Of a DNA stretch of 55,612 bases, positions 1-8,114 are shown piece by piece. Under the pieces are notes generated by a model. The model did no database searches and was not told the DNA's origin. It saw nothing but the letters and a program-made list of their open reading frames with translations. Position 1 is the first letter of the stretch; each line of letters begins with the position of its first letter. This stretch comes from an uncultured Flavobacteriales bacterium (GTDB lineage Bacteria; Bacteroidota; Bacteroidia; Palsa-965). The stretch spans positions 1 through 55,612 of the forward strand of contig CALJIF010000133.1 in NCBI GenBank assembly GCA_937974275.1, in the 5' to 3' direction. Position numbers and translations under genes: made by a program.

Positions 1-141
1 CGATAAATCTGTTTCAGAAGTATTAGCAACCGAAGGCATAAAATTCTTGGTAATGTTTATACCCAATAGGTTCGTAACCGCTAAATCTTTATTGCGGTTG
101 TCTACCAAGTGAATATAATCGCCAATACGCTTATAACTCAT
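1..141 (-). CDS. hsdS: Type I restriction-modification specificity subunit HsdS (N-terminal fragment, cut by window edge)
   Basis: Only the first 47 codons are inside the window, starting at the ATG at 141. The translation begins MSYKRIGDYIHLVDNRNKDL and continues through NLLGINITKNFMPSVANTS, which resembles the start of the first target-recognition domain of Bacteroidota HsdS proteins. HsdS reads the split DNA target and directs HsdM, and HsdR when present, to it. The start codon overlaps the 3' end of hsdM by 11 nt, so translation of the two is probably coupled. The rest of hsdS, and any hsdR, would lie to the left of the window. Confidence 0.85.
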   Translation of the reverse strand, partial: MSYKRIGDYIHLVDNRNKDLAVTNLLGINITKNFMPSVANTSETDLS

Positions 142-1753
142 AGCCCAAAGTTTTAAAAGCGTTTATCAATTGCTCTTGCGATTTCCTTTCTTCTTCCAAA
201 AGGTTTTTAAAATCTTTTTGAATGCGTTTCATTTCGGTGTCAAAATCTATTTCGCTATCACGGTCAATAAATTCAATGTATTTACTCGGTACCAATGAAA
301 AATCGTTGGCCTGTATTTCCTCAAAGCTGGCAGAGTAGCAATACTCAGGCACATTTTTGTAGGTTTTCTTGTAGTCGGTCTGTTGCCAGTTGTGGTAGTT
401 CTCCGCTACTTTGGCAATTTCTTCATCAGTAAGTTCAATAAACTGCTTTTCAAATTCTTGTCCCCATCGCCTTAAATCCACAAACAAAATTTCTCTTTCA
501 CGGTCACGGTAGTTTTTTTGTTTACCGTTTATCTCAACCGTTCTTGCTTTTTTGTTTTTGTTCAAAATCCAAAGCGTAACGCTGATGTCGGTGGTATAAA
601 ACGTATCTCTTGGAATAATCACAATAGCTTCCACTAAATTATTTTCAATGAGCTTTCTGCGGATTTTGTATTCTTCGCCACCGCCACTTAAAGCACCATT
701 AGCCAAGATAAAACCTGCCACTCCGTTTTCACTGAGTTTACTCACCATATTCAAAATCCAACCATAGTTAGCGTTGCTTTTTGGTGGCACATCATAACCT
801 CTCCAACGTGGGTCGTCTAGCAATTCATTTTCACCTCTCCAATCTTTTTGGTTAAAAGGTGGGTTTGCCATTATGTAATCGGCTTTCAGGTCTTTGTGTT
901 GGTCGTCTGCAAAAGTGTCGGCATCTTTTTCACCAAGGTTGGCAGAAATTCCTCTAATGGCAAGGTTCATCTTTGCCAGTTTGTAGGTGGTTTTTGTATA
1001 TTCCTGTCCGTAAATAGAAACTTCTTTTTTGTTGCCGTGGTGTGCTTCAATAAACTTGATACTCTGCACAAACATACCACCCGAACCACAGGCAGGGTCG
1101 TAGATAATGCCTTTGTAAGGTTCAATCATTTCGGCTATCAGGTTTACAATGGTTTTTGGTGTGTAGAATTCTCCTTTGCCTTTTCCTTCTGCAATCGCAA
1201 ACTTTTTAAGGAAGTATTCATACACACGTCCAACCAAATCTTGTTCTTTGTCTTTGAGTGTGTTGATGCTGTCAATTTCGCTAATCAAGGAAGCCAGTTT
1301 GGTAATGTCCAAGCCCAAACGAGAAAAGTAATTGTCGGGCAAAGCGCCTTTCAAAGATTTGTTGTCTTTCTCAATGGCGTGAAGGGCTGTGTCAATGATT
1401 AAAGCAATATCATTCTGTCTTGCCTTTTTGACAATGTAGCTCCAACGTGAAATTTCTTCCAAGAAAAACACATTGCTCATATTGTAGAATTCAGGCATTT
1501 CAATGTATTTCTCTTTGCCATCGGCAATGAGTTTGGCTCGGTGTTCTTCAAATTTGTCGCTGGCAAACTTTAAGAAAATCAGTCCTAATACAACGTGTTT
1601 GTATTCGGCAGGCTCCACGCTTCCTCTCAATTTATTGGCAGCTTCCCAAAGGGTAACTTCAATTGCTTTTTCTTTTATTTGCTCACGCTTTGTTTTGTTT
1701 TTCAAAGGTGTTAGCGAAGCCCCGTTGTGGCTTTCTTTCTTCTGCTTCCCCAT
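131..1753 (-). CDS. hsdM: Type I restriction-modification DNA methyltransferase subunit HsdM
   Basis: A 540-residue N6-adenine methyltransferase of the type I R-M family, the expected length. The N-terminal helical HsdM_N domain covers about residues 30-170. The SAM-binding motif DPACGSGG is at 219-226 and the catalytic NPPF motif at 297-300, with EFYTPKTIV just before the catalytic domain. With HsdS it methylates the host target sequence, and with HsdR it would form the restriction complex. HsdS follows directly with an 11-nt overlap. The coding DNA is richer in A/T-ending codons than the genes right of 3170, which fits horizontal acquisition. No frameshift or missing catalytic residue is visible. 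Confidence 0.96.
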   Translation of the reverse strand: MGKQKKESHNGASLTPLKNKTKREQIKEKAIEVTLWEAANKLRGSVEPAEYKHVVLGLIFLKFASDKFEEHRAKLIADGKEKYIEMPEFYNMSNVFFLEEISRWSYIVKKARQNDIALIIDTALHAIEKDNKSLKGALPDNYFSRLGLDITKLASLISEIDSINTLKDKEQDLVGRVYEYFLKKFAIAEGKGKGEFYTPKTIVNLIAEMIEPYKGIIYDPACGSGGMFVQSIKFIEAHHGNKKEVSIYGQEYTKTTYKLAKMNLAIRGISANLGEKDADTFADDQHKDLKADYIMANPPFNQKDWRGENELLDDPRWRGYDVPPKSNANYGWILNMVSKLSENGVAGFILANGALSGGGEEYKIRRKLIENNLVEAIVIIPRDTFYTTDISVTLWILNKNKKARTVEINGKQKNYRDREREILFVDLRRWGQEFEKQFIELTDEEIAKVAENYHNWQQTDYKKTYKNVPEYCYSASFEEIQANDFSLVPSKYIEFIDRDSEIDFDTEMKRIQKDFKNLLEEERKSQEQLINAFKTLGYEL

Positions 1754-2148
1754 TTTCAGATATCAATAGTTGAATATTTACTGTTTGCTAAGTTAAGTTT
1801 TATACCCGCATTGTCGGATTGGGGTAAAAGTGGGCAAGAGGCTTACGCTTGTTCTTTGTTTCTATATAGCTTATTTGAAAAAAATAGATCAGCTGGCCAA
1901 CCCATCAGCTTGGGTGGTTTGATAATAACATCGCGTTGGTAGGTTTTAGCTTTCCTCCCATAATTTCGCTTTTGGACCCTGAATTGTAGTTTGTGTAGTG
2001 GTATCAGGTTTTAGTTCGTGGGCTATTGCAAGTGATAATAGTTTGCTCGCGCTGTGGCATATAATTTTGAATTATCGAGAGTTGACTTCTTACAATTCGT
2101 ACTATTCCTAAGGCGTTGCGAAGCCTCCAAAGTGCTTTGTTTTTTCAA
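1754..2148. other. Gene-free stretch upstream of hsdM
   Basis: This 395-bp stretch between hsdM and the HEPN-like gene holds no convincing gene. On the minus strand a 41-codon open segment without a start codon ends at the TAA at 1946-1948, and another open segment follows in a different frame; neither looks like a complete protein. A short imperfect hairpin (CCAACCCA against TGGGTGG, about 1898-1917) is visible. The hsdM promoter is presumably here, but I see no clear TAnnTTTG element at a sensible distance. Confidence 0.5.
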
Positions 2149-2748
2149 TCAAGGTCTCGTTGGATAAACAATAGTTGCTACTTTTAGAACTCCTCCTATT
2201 GCTGTAATTAATCCAGATGCCTTCAAATATTTATCAATATCTAATCCTAAAGTATGATCTTCTTTATCTCTTACTTTTTTAATGGCGAGAAAAAATTGAT
2301 ATTCGATTTCTGAAATCTTTTTCTCAGCCTTGCAGTAGGTAAGCATTCCGAACAAATCAAACTTCTTTTTTTCTTTTTTAAGCCATGCTTTAAATCCATC
2401 ATTTTTTTGATAATGTTGCGTAAGTAAATGCTCAATAATTTTAACAAGGTCTTCTATCGCATTTTCAGTCTGTCCAATTTGCAGTAGTTGAAGCGCTTCT
2501 GCCAGTTCATTTGCAACTTTTATGTCAACATCTTCAAATTGCTTGACTAATTTGGCAAGTTGTCTTTTCAATTCATCAGAAAGGTTTTCATTTTTTCTTA
2601 TCGCTTCAAGTAAAAGTTTTAGATTATCTCGCTCGAGATCATTAACGCGTTTAGAAAGTTTCTTGTTGTCTGAATGTAATACCGCGGCAACAACTGCGGC
2701 AATTACAAATGCTGCTGCAAGTCCGATGATGACATTATTCTTACTCAT
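2149..2748 (-). CDS. Membrane-anchored helical protein with a HEPN-like RX4H motif
   Basis: I do not recognise this 199-residue protein by name. It starts with one transmembrane segment (about residues 6-24), then a charged coiled coil (about 27-75). The C-terminal half is all helix: an amphipathic helix pair around 83-112, then FGMLTYCKAEKKISEIEYQF leading into KKVRDKEDH. R160-x4-H165, with a polar residue right after the arginine, matches the RX4-6H signature of HEPN ribonuclease domains, and its place at the end of a long helix also fits. HEPN proteins are common toxins and defence effectors, and the gene sits beside a type I R-M system in an AT-rich segment. The HEPN assignment is inference from the motif and helix pattern; a structural, non-enzymatic role is possible. 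Confidence 0.6.
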   Translation of the reverse strand: MSKNNVIIGLAAAFVIAAVVAAVLHSDNKKLSKRVNDLERDNLKLLLEAIRKNENLSDELKRQLAKLVKQFEDVDIKVANELAEALQLLQIGQTENAIEDLVKIIEHLLTQHYQKNDGFKAWLKKEKKKFDLFGMLTYCKAEKKISEIEYQFFLAIKKVRDKEDHTLGLDIDKYLKASGLITAIGGVLKVATIVYPTRP

Positions 2749-3169
2749 GTTTTTATTTTATTTAAAGTTTATCTTCTAGTGCGCTTAATATTCCTGCCAA
2801 CTTTTTAATCAGGAAATTTCGCTGTGCAATATTTTAACACTTTGTTTTCGTTTTCTTTCCAAGTCATATAATAATACCTAAGCCTGATTTATTTTTGCCT
2901 TAATTCTAAATCCGTAAATACGCAGGTATAATCGCTTAACACAATTTTGAATCACATCATTCACTCTCCCAATTTACCCCATTCCTCCCATACTTCAAAC
3001 AAAAATCAATATTTTAATCATTTGCTCCCGTTTAATAATTAAAATATATTCCTGAAGCAAAGCTTCCCCACATTCCGAAGGAATGCCTTTTACCCCTAAA
3101 CACCCCTTCCCCCAAAAAATCTCCCTAACTTTTGTGCAGTTTTAAAAGGAACGCGTCTTATAGGTAGGT
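2749..3169. other. AT-rich gene-free stretch with two small hairpins
   Basis: No open frame here looks coding. The left two thirds are AT-rich with pyrimidine runs. Near the right end are two adjacent perfect small inverted repeats: GAAGC/GCTTC (3054-3066) and CATTCC/GGAATG (3071-3085). A near-match to the Bacteroidota -7 element (TAACTTTTG, 3126-3134) lies 35 nt before the sigma-factor ATG and could belong to its promoter. The stretch marks the change from the AT-rich R-M segment to the more GC-balanced chromosome. Confidence 0.5.
3054..3085. repeat. Two tandem short inverted repeats
   Basis: GAAGC-AAA-GCTTC (3054-3066) is followed 4 bases later by CATTCC-GAA-GGAATG (3071-3085). Both are perfect with 3-base loops. 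They are too short to be strong terminators and have no T-tract. They may be a dispersed intergenic repeat or a regulatory site upstream of the sigma factor. Confidence 0.5.
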
Positions 3170-3745
3170 ATGGGGTTATTCTTTCGCACGAAAAAGTCGG
3201 AATGGACGGATGAGGAGCTGCTACGCAGGTATCGCAGCAGCGGGGAGCGTGCGTTGTTTGGCGAGTTCTACAGCCGGTACGTGCACCTGGTGTATGGCGT
3301 GTGCCTGAAGTATTTTAAGGATAAAGAAGTGGCGCGGGATGCTGCCGTACAGCTGTTCGAGAAGTTGATGGTGAGCCTGAAACAGAACGAACCGGAAAAT
3401 GTGCCCTCGTGGTTGTTGTTCGTGGCACGGAACCATTGTATTTCGGAACTGCGCAAACATAAGGTGATGCGGGAACGCTCGGAACAGTTTGAAGCGGATG
3501 AACAGTTGTGGCACGATGCGGAAGATCGCCTGTCGCCGGAAGAAAAAGAGGAACGCCTGCTGCGCTTAGAACATGCGGTAAACACGCTGGGCGAAGAACA
3601 ACGGCAGTGCATCGAGTTGTTTTATTTTAAAGAAAAATCGTACGAAGAAATTGCCGCATTAACGGGCTTTTCGGAGAAACAAGTGAAGAGTCATTTGCAA
3701 AACGGGAAACGTAATTTGCGCATAGCATTGGGATTGTCATCATGA
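3170..3745 (+). CDS. ECF-type RNA polymerase sigma factor (sigma-70 family)
   Basis: A 191-residue extracytoplasmic-function sigma factor. Region 2 covers about residues 25-95 (ALFGEFYSRYVHLVYGVCLKYF, then the acidic/aromatic segment ending WLLFVARNHC). Region 4, the -35-recognition helix-turn-helix, covers about 130-185 with EEIAALTGFSEKQVKSHL. There is no region 1 or 3, as usual for ECF factors. The next gene overlaps its stop by 4 nt (ATGA) and encodes a one-TM protein with an anti-sigma-like N-terminus, so the pair is probably a sigma/membrane-regulator module. The signal and regulon cannot be read from the sequence. Confidence 0.92.
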   Translation: MGLFFRTKKSEWTDEELLRRYRSSGERALFGEFYSRYVHLVYGVCLKYFKDKEVARDAAVQLFEKLMVSLKQNEPENVPSWLLFVARNHCISELRKHKVMRERSEQFEADEQLWHDAEDRLSPEEKEERLLRLEHAVNTLGEEQRQCIELFYFKEKSYEEIAALTGFSEKQVKSHLQNGKRNLRIALGLSS

Positions 3746-4797
3746 AACAGGAAACCGCATACGAATTGTTGAGTGCACAAACGCTGCAGGCTTATCTGGA
3801 CGGTTCACTTCCTCCCGCCCGGCACGAAGCGGTGCAGCGTTTGCTCAACGATTGTGAATTGAACCGGGAAGCGCTGGAGGGTTACACCTTGTTCCCTGAA
3901 GCGTTGCAGGATATTACGGAATTGCAGCAGCAGTTTAAAGGTGGCGCTTCAGGCGCTACTTCGGTGTGGACGTGGCTGGCAACGGGTGCGTTTATTATTA
4001 CGGCTGCGGGTTGGTGGTGGTCGGCATCGCGTGAAGAGCGTGTGGTTGCCGAAAAACCTGCTGTTCCTGCGCCGGTGGTGCTGCAATCGCCTCAGGTGGT
4101 GTTGTCGCCACAAGAAGAGCATTTCGTGAATCCGGAAGCGAAAACCATTACGGTGCAATTGCCTGCCGTGGTGGTAACATCGGAACAGGAACAACCTGAA
4201 GCGCGTGTAACAACTACGGAAATTTTACCGCCCTTAACGGTAACGTTGGACAACACGGAACCTGAACCGCAAGCGCCTTTGCAACCTTCAACACAATTGA
4301 ATATCGGGTACATCTACGATTTGAAGGTGACGGATTTTGATAAGTACTATCGGGGCAACATTGAAGTAAGCGCGATAGAACCCGGAGGTACGCCGGCCGT
4401 GTACGAACAAAAAACGAATGGTGGCACAGTAACCCCTACAACGCGCGTGGTTCCTGCGGAAGACTATTTGCGTCGGGGATTGAAAGCCTTTCGTGATGAG
4501 AAGTACCAGCGTTGTGTGAATGCCATGCAGGTGTTGTATCAATTCAACCCGGAAGATGTGAACGCGCAGTTTTATTTGGGCTTGTCGTATTTTAATTTGG
4601 ATCAGTACGCGCTGGCGTTGAAGAAATTTGATGAATTGTTGGCCACAGGTCCGCATGCCTTTACGGAAGAAGCGGAATGGTACCGTGCGTTAACGCTGGA
4701 ACGTCAGGGGAAAAAAGAAGCGCAGGACGCCTTTGCTAAAATTGCGCAGGGGCAAGGCTTTTACGCGAAAAAAGCACAAGGGAAGTTGAAGCCCTGA
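3742..4797 (+). CDS. Membrane-anchored anti-sigma-like protein with periplasmic TPR domain
   Basis: 351 residues. The cytoplasmic N-terminus (about 10-65; LQAYLDGSLPPARHEAVQRL) resembles the fold of anti-sigma domains but lacks the zinc-binding His/Cys set. One TM segment follows (about 75-93, rich in Trp at its end), then a Pro/Val-rich linker (about 100-190). The C-terminus (about 240-345; YLRRGLKAF, FYLGLSYFNLDQYALALKKF) reads as two to three TPR repeats. Its start overlaps the sigma-factor stop (ATGA), so the two are co-translated. The likely role is to hold the sigma factor at the membrane and sense envelope proteins through the TPR part. That role is inferred from context. Confidence 0.75.
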   Translation: MKQETAYELLSAQTLQAYLDGSLPPARHEAVQRLLNDCELNREALEGYTLFPEALQDITELQQQFKGGASGATSVWTWLATGAFIITAAGWWWSASREERVVAEKPAVPAPVVLQSPQVVLSPQEEHFVNPEAKTITVQLPAVVVTSEQEQPEARVTTTEILPPLTVTLDNTEPEPQAPLQPSTQLNIGYIYDLKVTDFDKYYRGNIEVSAIEPGGTPAVYEQKTNGGTVTPTTRVVPAEDYLRRGLKAFRDEKYQRCVNAMQVLYQFNPEDVNAQFYLGLSYFNLDQYALALKKFDELLATGPHAFTEEAEWYRALTLERQGKKEAQDAFAKIAQGQGFYAKKAQGKLKP

Positions 4798-4829
4798 CAG
4801 GTATCAGTATTCGCATACGCTGTTCTCGT

Positions 4830-4837
4830 TATCTTTG
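4830..4837 (+). promoter_or_regulatory. TAnnTTTG -7 element of heme A synthase gene
   Basis: TATCTTTG lies 4 nt before the ATG at 4842, a perfect match to the Bacteroidota -7 consensus. The -33 position has only TTC instead of TTG, 17 nt upstream. Transcription would begin at or next to the ATG. Confidence 0.5.
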
Positions 4838-4841
4838 ATTC

Positions 4842-5891
4842 ATGATACGAGATAAGCGTTTTGTGCGATGGGCAACGGTGACCTTGATCGCTTTGTATTT
4901 GGTGGTGGTTGCAGGCGCTGTAGTACGCGCAACGGGCTCCGGAATGGGCTGTCCCGATTGGCCCCGCTGCTTCGGTTATTACATTCCGCCCACCGATCCG
5001 TTTCAACTCGAGTTTCATCCTCAACAAGAATATCGCAAAGGCATTATGATTATTCGTAATGATACCTTGTGGCGTGCAACAAGCGATTTTACTTCAACTG
5101 CCGACTTCAACAGAAGCAATTGGGAAAAATATCCCAAGCACGATTACGCCGAATTCGTATGGTGGCAAACCTGGGTGGAATATGTGAATCGCTTATTGGG
5201 TGCGCTTTCCGGCTTGTGCATGTTGGTGTTGGCGTTGTTATCGTTACGGTATTGGAAAACGGACCGCACGATTGTGTATGCGTTGATACTGGCATTCGCG
5301 ATGATTTTATTTGTGAGTTGGTTGGGCGCAGTAGTAGTGGCCACCAATTTAAAACCGTGGTCGATAACGTTACACATGCTGAGTGCGTTGATCATGATTG
5401 CAGTGGTGTTGTTTGTACAATCGCGTGTACCGATAAAAACAGGATTAGCGAATTATTTTACGATTCATAAACGTTCGCGTTTGTTGTTGGGAGCGGCTTT
5501 GGTGCTGACGCTGTCACAAACTATTTTCGGAACACGTGTGCGTCAACAAATTGATACGATTAAAGTGAACATGGACGGACTTTCCCGCGATACGTGGATC
5601 AGTCAACTCGACAACGGTTATGTGTTGCACATGCTTACCGCGGGCATTACATTATTGTTGAACACTTTGTTGTTTTATTGGTTGTGGAAACAACAACCAA
5701 CGGGTGTGATGAAGTGGTTAACACTCGGCATAGGTTTAGCCGTTTGGGCGGAATACGGAGCCGGTGTGTTGATGCACAATTTTGGCATTCCGGCAATTAT
5801 ACAACCCTTGCATTTGGTGTTTGCGGTGGTATTGTTCGGTTTTCAGTTTGCGTATTTGATGCGCACGAAAACAGCTATCGGAGCAAACTAA
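4842..5891 (+). CDS. ctaA: Heme A synthase (COX15/CtaA family)
   Basis: A 349-residue integral membrane protein with about eight TM helices that oxidises heme O to heme A for aa3-type cytochrome oxidases. The family hallmark RATGSGMGCPDWPRC is at residues 29-43, including the cysteine pair C37/C43. Heme-ligand candidates are H178 (SITLHM), H263 (YVLHM) and H324 (QPLHL). The fourth canonical histidine, in the E-x-x-H-R motif of TM2, is asparagine here (E113-Y-V-N116-R). A long extracytoplasmic loop (about 45-108) separates TM1 and TM2. The gene stands alone, with no oxidase subunit genes beside it, and appears to have its own promoter element 4 nt before the ATG. Confidence 0.93.
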   Translation: MIRDKRFVRWATVTLIALYLVVVAGAVVRATGSGMGCPDWPRCFGYYIPPTDPFQLEFHPQQEYRKGIMIIRNDTLWRATSDFTSTADFNRSNWEKYPKHDYAEFVWWQTWVEYVNRLLGALSGLCMLVLALLSLRYWKTDRTIVYALILAFAMILFVSWLGAVVVATNLKPWSITLHMLSALIMIAVVLFVQSRVPIKTGLANYFTIHKRSRLLLGAALVLTLSQTIFGTRVRQQIDTIKVNMDGLSRDTWISQLDNGYVLHMLTAGITLLLNTLLFYWLWKQQPTGVMKWLTLGIGLAVWAEYGAGVLMHNFGIPAIIQPLHLVFAVVLFGFQFAYLMRTKTAIGAN

Positions 5892-5933
5892 GCAGATTTT
5901 AGTAAAAGGGCAGCACCTGTTAATGTTCTCGAA

Positions 5934-5960
5934 TTGGCACACGAGGGCAGGTTAGTTTTG
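5934..5960 (+). promoter_or_regulatory. Candidate Bacteroidota promoter of the delta-60-repeat gene
   Basis: TTG (5934-5936), a 16-nt spacer and TAGTTTTG (5953-5960) precede the ATG at 5975. The -7 element is perfect; the spacer is one base shorter than the usual 17-23. Confidence 0.5.
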
Positions 5961-5974
5961 AGAAAAAATTAACC

Positions 5975-8002
5975 ATGAAAACACTTTACCTCCAACAATT
6001 TTCAAAAACGATTAAAGCTGCAGGATGCGCTTTATTCTTGGGTTTTAGCTCGCTGACCGCTTTGGCGCAACCGGGTGCAATTGATCCCACTTTTAATAAT
6101 GGAACACCTCACGTAGGGGTGAGCGGCTCTGCACACAAAGTAGTGATTGATTCCGCAGGAAATATCTATTTGTGCGGTTGGCACTATTATTTCAACTGGG
6201 ATTTTTCGGTGGTGCGTTTGAACGAAGACGGGACACAAGATTACAATTACGGACAAAACGGAGAGGCGCGTTTCGATATTTTGGGTGCTGAAGATAGAAT
6301 AACGGGTGCAGCATTGCAGGCCGACGGAAAATTAGTGGTTACAGGATATGCGAAAGATTCGGCCGGTGTTGACCGTTGGTGTACCATGCGTCTGTTAGCG
6401 AACGGAACGCCGGACAGTACATTTGGACAAAACGGGATGGTGATGGAAGAGTTCAGCTCAACGACACAAGGTGATGTTGCACGAAGTGTGCTGATTCAGG
6501 CGGACGGAAAAATTTTAGTAGGCGGTGATTCGTACGAGTCATCTGTTTTACAATCAACTTTTCCTGAGCGTCGCTTTACCATAATTCGTTACAACACGGA
6601 TGGCAGCGTAGATAGTAATTACGGCTACAACGGGCGTTATATCGGGTTTGTGAACGATCGGGATTACATCAACGATATGGATTTTATGTCGGATGGAAGT
6701 GTGGTGTTTGTAGGAACAGAGACGTTGAACTTTAATCAGGCCGTTGTAGGTAAAGTAACCACAACAGGTTATGCGGACAGCACATTCGGTACCAACGGAT
6801 TTTTTGTATACAACACCGATCCCAATTCTTATTTTGACGGAAACGGAATTGTAGTGGGAGCCAACGATACTATTTATTGTTCGCTGATCACTACGCTGGA
6901 CGATTTTTATTCCATTAAAGTAACTCCCGCAGGTGCGCTGGATTCTTCGTACGGAGTAGCAGGAACAAGTATTGTCGATGTGTTTGGTGCATACGATGCT
7001 GCAAGAGATATCGCCTTACAAACTGATGGTAAAGTCATCGTTGCAGGTCAAGCTGATTTTAACACCACGGTTTGGTTTGGAACATTACGATTGCATCCCA
7101 ATGGTATGGTTGATTCTACATTCGGCATCAACGGTCGTGTAAGAACGAACGACGGGATGGGCGCATTTGGTCAAACAGTTGCCGTAACACCGGATAATAA
7201 AATTGTAGTATCAGGTAACGGTTGGTCGGAATTTATGGCGGTGCGTTATATGGGAACGTGTGGTCCGACACCTTCATTTACATTGCAACCGATTAGTTTA
7301 AATGTTTGTCATAACGATAGCGCACAATTTACTGTTGCAGGCACAAACATTGATTCTTATATCTGGCAATTCAACGACGGAACAGGTTACGTAACGCTCG
7401 TTGGTGATACCTTGCCTACGCTGAGCATTGCGAACGCAACTGCGTCCGAAGCGGGAACGTACCGCTGTATTGCAACGCACGAGTGCGGACAAAACGACAC
7501 CACTACTGCAGTTACACTTAACGTTACTTTAGTGCAGGCTTCCGCAGTATTTTTCGGTGATTCGTTGTTGATGGGTTCACAAACTCCGAATGCAACATAT
7601 CAATGGATCAATTGTGCCACCTTACAGCCCATTGCCGGAGCAACAAGTGTCAATTACGTAGCCACAGTTGATGGCGATTATGCGGTAGTGATTACCGTAA
7701 ACGGATGTTCCGACACCAGCAACTGTTTAACGTTTTCTACGGTTGGTGTGAATGAGCAGGAAGCTGCGGGGTATTTGCAATTGGTGCCAAATCCTGCAAC
7801 GGATGTTATTCGTATCGGAAATTTTAATGAAGAAATGTACAATAGCGTAGTGGTGATTACGGATATACAAGGACGCATTGTTCGTGACGGAACGCTGACT
7901 TCACCTGAACTTCATATCATGGAGTTGCCGGCAGGGATGTACATCGTTACCATAACAACACCGGTGCATCACCGCTATCAAACGCGATTAATAAAACAAT
8001 AA
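5975..8002 (+). CDS. Secreted delta-60-repeat / Ig-like protein with T9SS sorting domain
   Basis: 675 residues. The signal peptide ends near ALAQ (about residue 32). Roughly seven delta-60-type repeats span about 33-425, each with a D-S-T/N-F/Y-G-x-N-G turn and an LQxDGKxxVxG-type strand, as expected for a beta-propeller. An Ig-like domain follows (about 430-515; GTYRCIATHECG), then a further small beta domain. A type A T9SS C-terminal domain ends the protein (LQLVPNPATD to the final LIKQ). It is probably exported by Sec, passed through the T9SS and attached to the surface or released. No enzyme motif is visible; adhesion or binding is the usual guess. Confidence 0.88.
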   Translation: MKTLYLQQFSKTIKAAGCALFLGFSSLTALAQPGAIDPTFNNGTPHVGVSGSAHKVVIDSAGNIYLCGWHYYFNWDFSVVRLNEDGTQDYNYGQNGEARFDILGAEDRITGAALQADGKLVVTGYAKDSAGVDRWCTMRLLANGTPDSTFGQNGMVMEEFSSTTQGDVARSVLIQADGKILVGGDSYESSVLQSTFPERRFTIIRYNTDGSVDSNYGYNGRYIGFVNDRDYINDMDFMSDGSVVFVGTETLNFNQAVVGKVTTTGYADSTFGTNGFFVYNTDPNSYFDGNGIVVGANDTIYCSLITTLDDFYSIKVTPAGALDSSYGVAGTSIVDVFGAYDAARDIALQTDGKVIVAGQADFNTTVWFGTLRLHPNGMVDSTFGINGRVRTNDGMGAFGQTVAVTPDNKIVVSGNGWSEFMAVRYMGTCGPTPSFTLQPISLNVCHNDSAQFTVAGTNIDSYIWQFNDGTGYVTLVGDTLPTLSIANATASEAGTYRCIATHECGQNDTTTAVTLNVTLVQASAVFFGDSLLMGSQTPNATYQWINCATLQPIAGATSVNYVATVDGDYAVVITVNGCSDTSNCLTFSTVGVNEQEAAGYLQLVPNPATDVIRIGNFNEEMYNSVVVITDIQGRIVRDGTLTSPELHIMELPAGMYIVTITTPVHHRYQTRLIKQ

Positions 8003-8038
8003 ATATTCAAGATGCACTGTGAGTAGGTGCGTGTAAAG

Positions 8039-8076
8039 CGACAACAGTCGATTTCGTAAGGAATCGGCTGTTGTCG
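8039..8076. terminator. Bidirectional terminator-like hairpin between convergent genes
   Basis: CGACAACAGTCGATTT (8039-8054) pairs with GAATCGGCTGTTGTCG (8061-8076): 16 bp including two G-U pairs, with a 6-nt loop. It lies between the stops of two convergent genes. Neither side has a strong T-tract. Confidence 0.7.
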
Positions 8077-8114
8077 TTATGTGCAATTCAAAAAACTTGA
8101 ATAATTAATTTGAA

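Noticed and set aside
848..1402. Long open frame opposite hsdM
   Set aside because: It is antisense to a well-supported hsdM coding region, Cys/Phe-rich, and has no recognisable domain.
1946..2071. Possible small protein on the minus strand in the hsdM upstream gap
   Set aside because: 41 codons without a start, preceded by a stop, and no support for translation.
3221..3612. Two overlapping minus-strand open frames opposite the ECF sigma gene
   Set aside because: They mirror the codon bias of the sigma gene and show no protein-like pattern.
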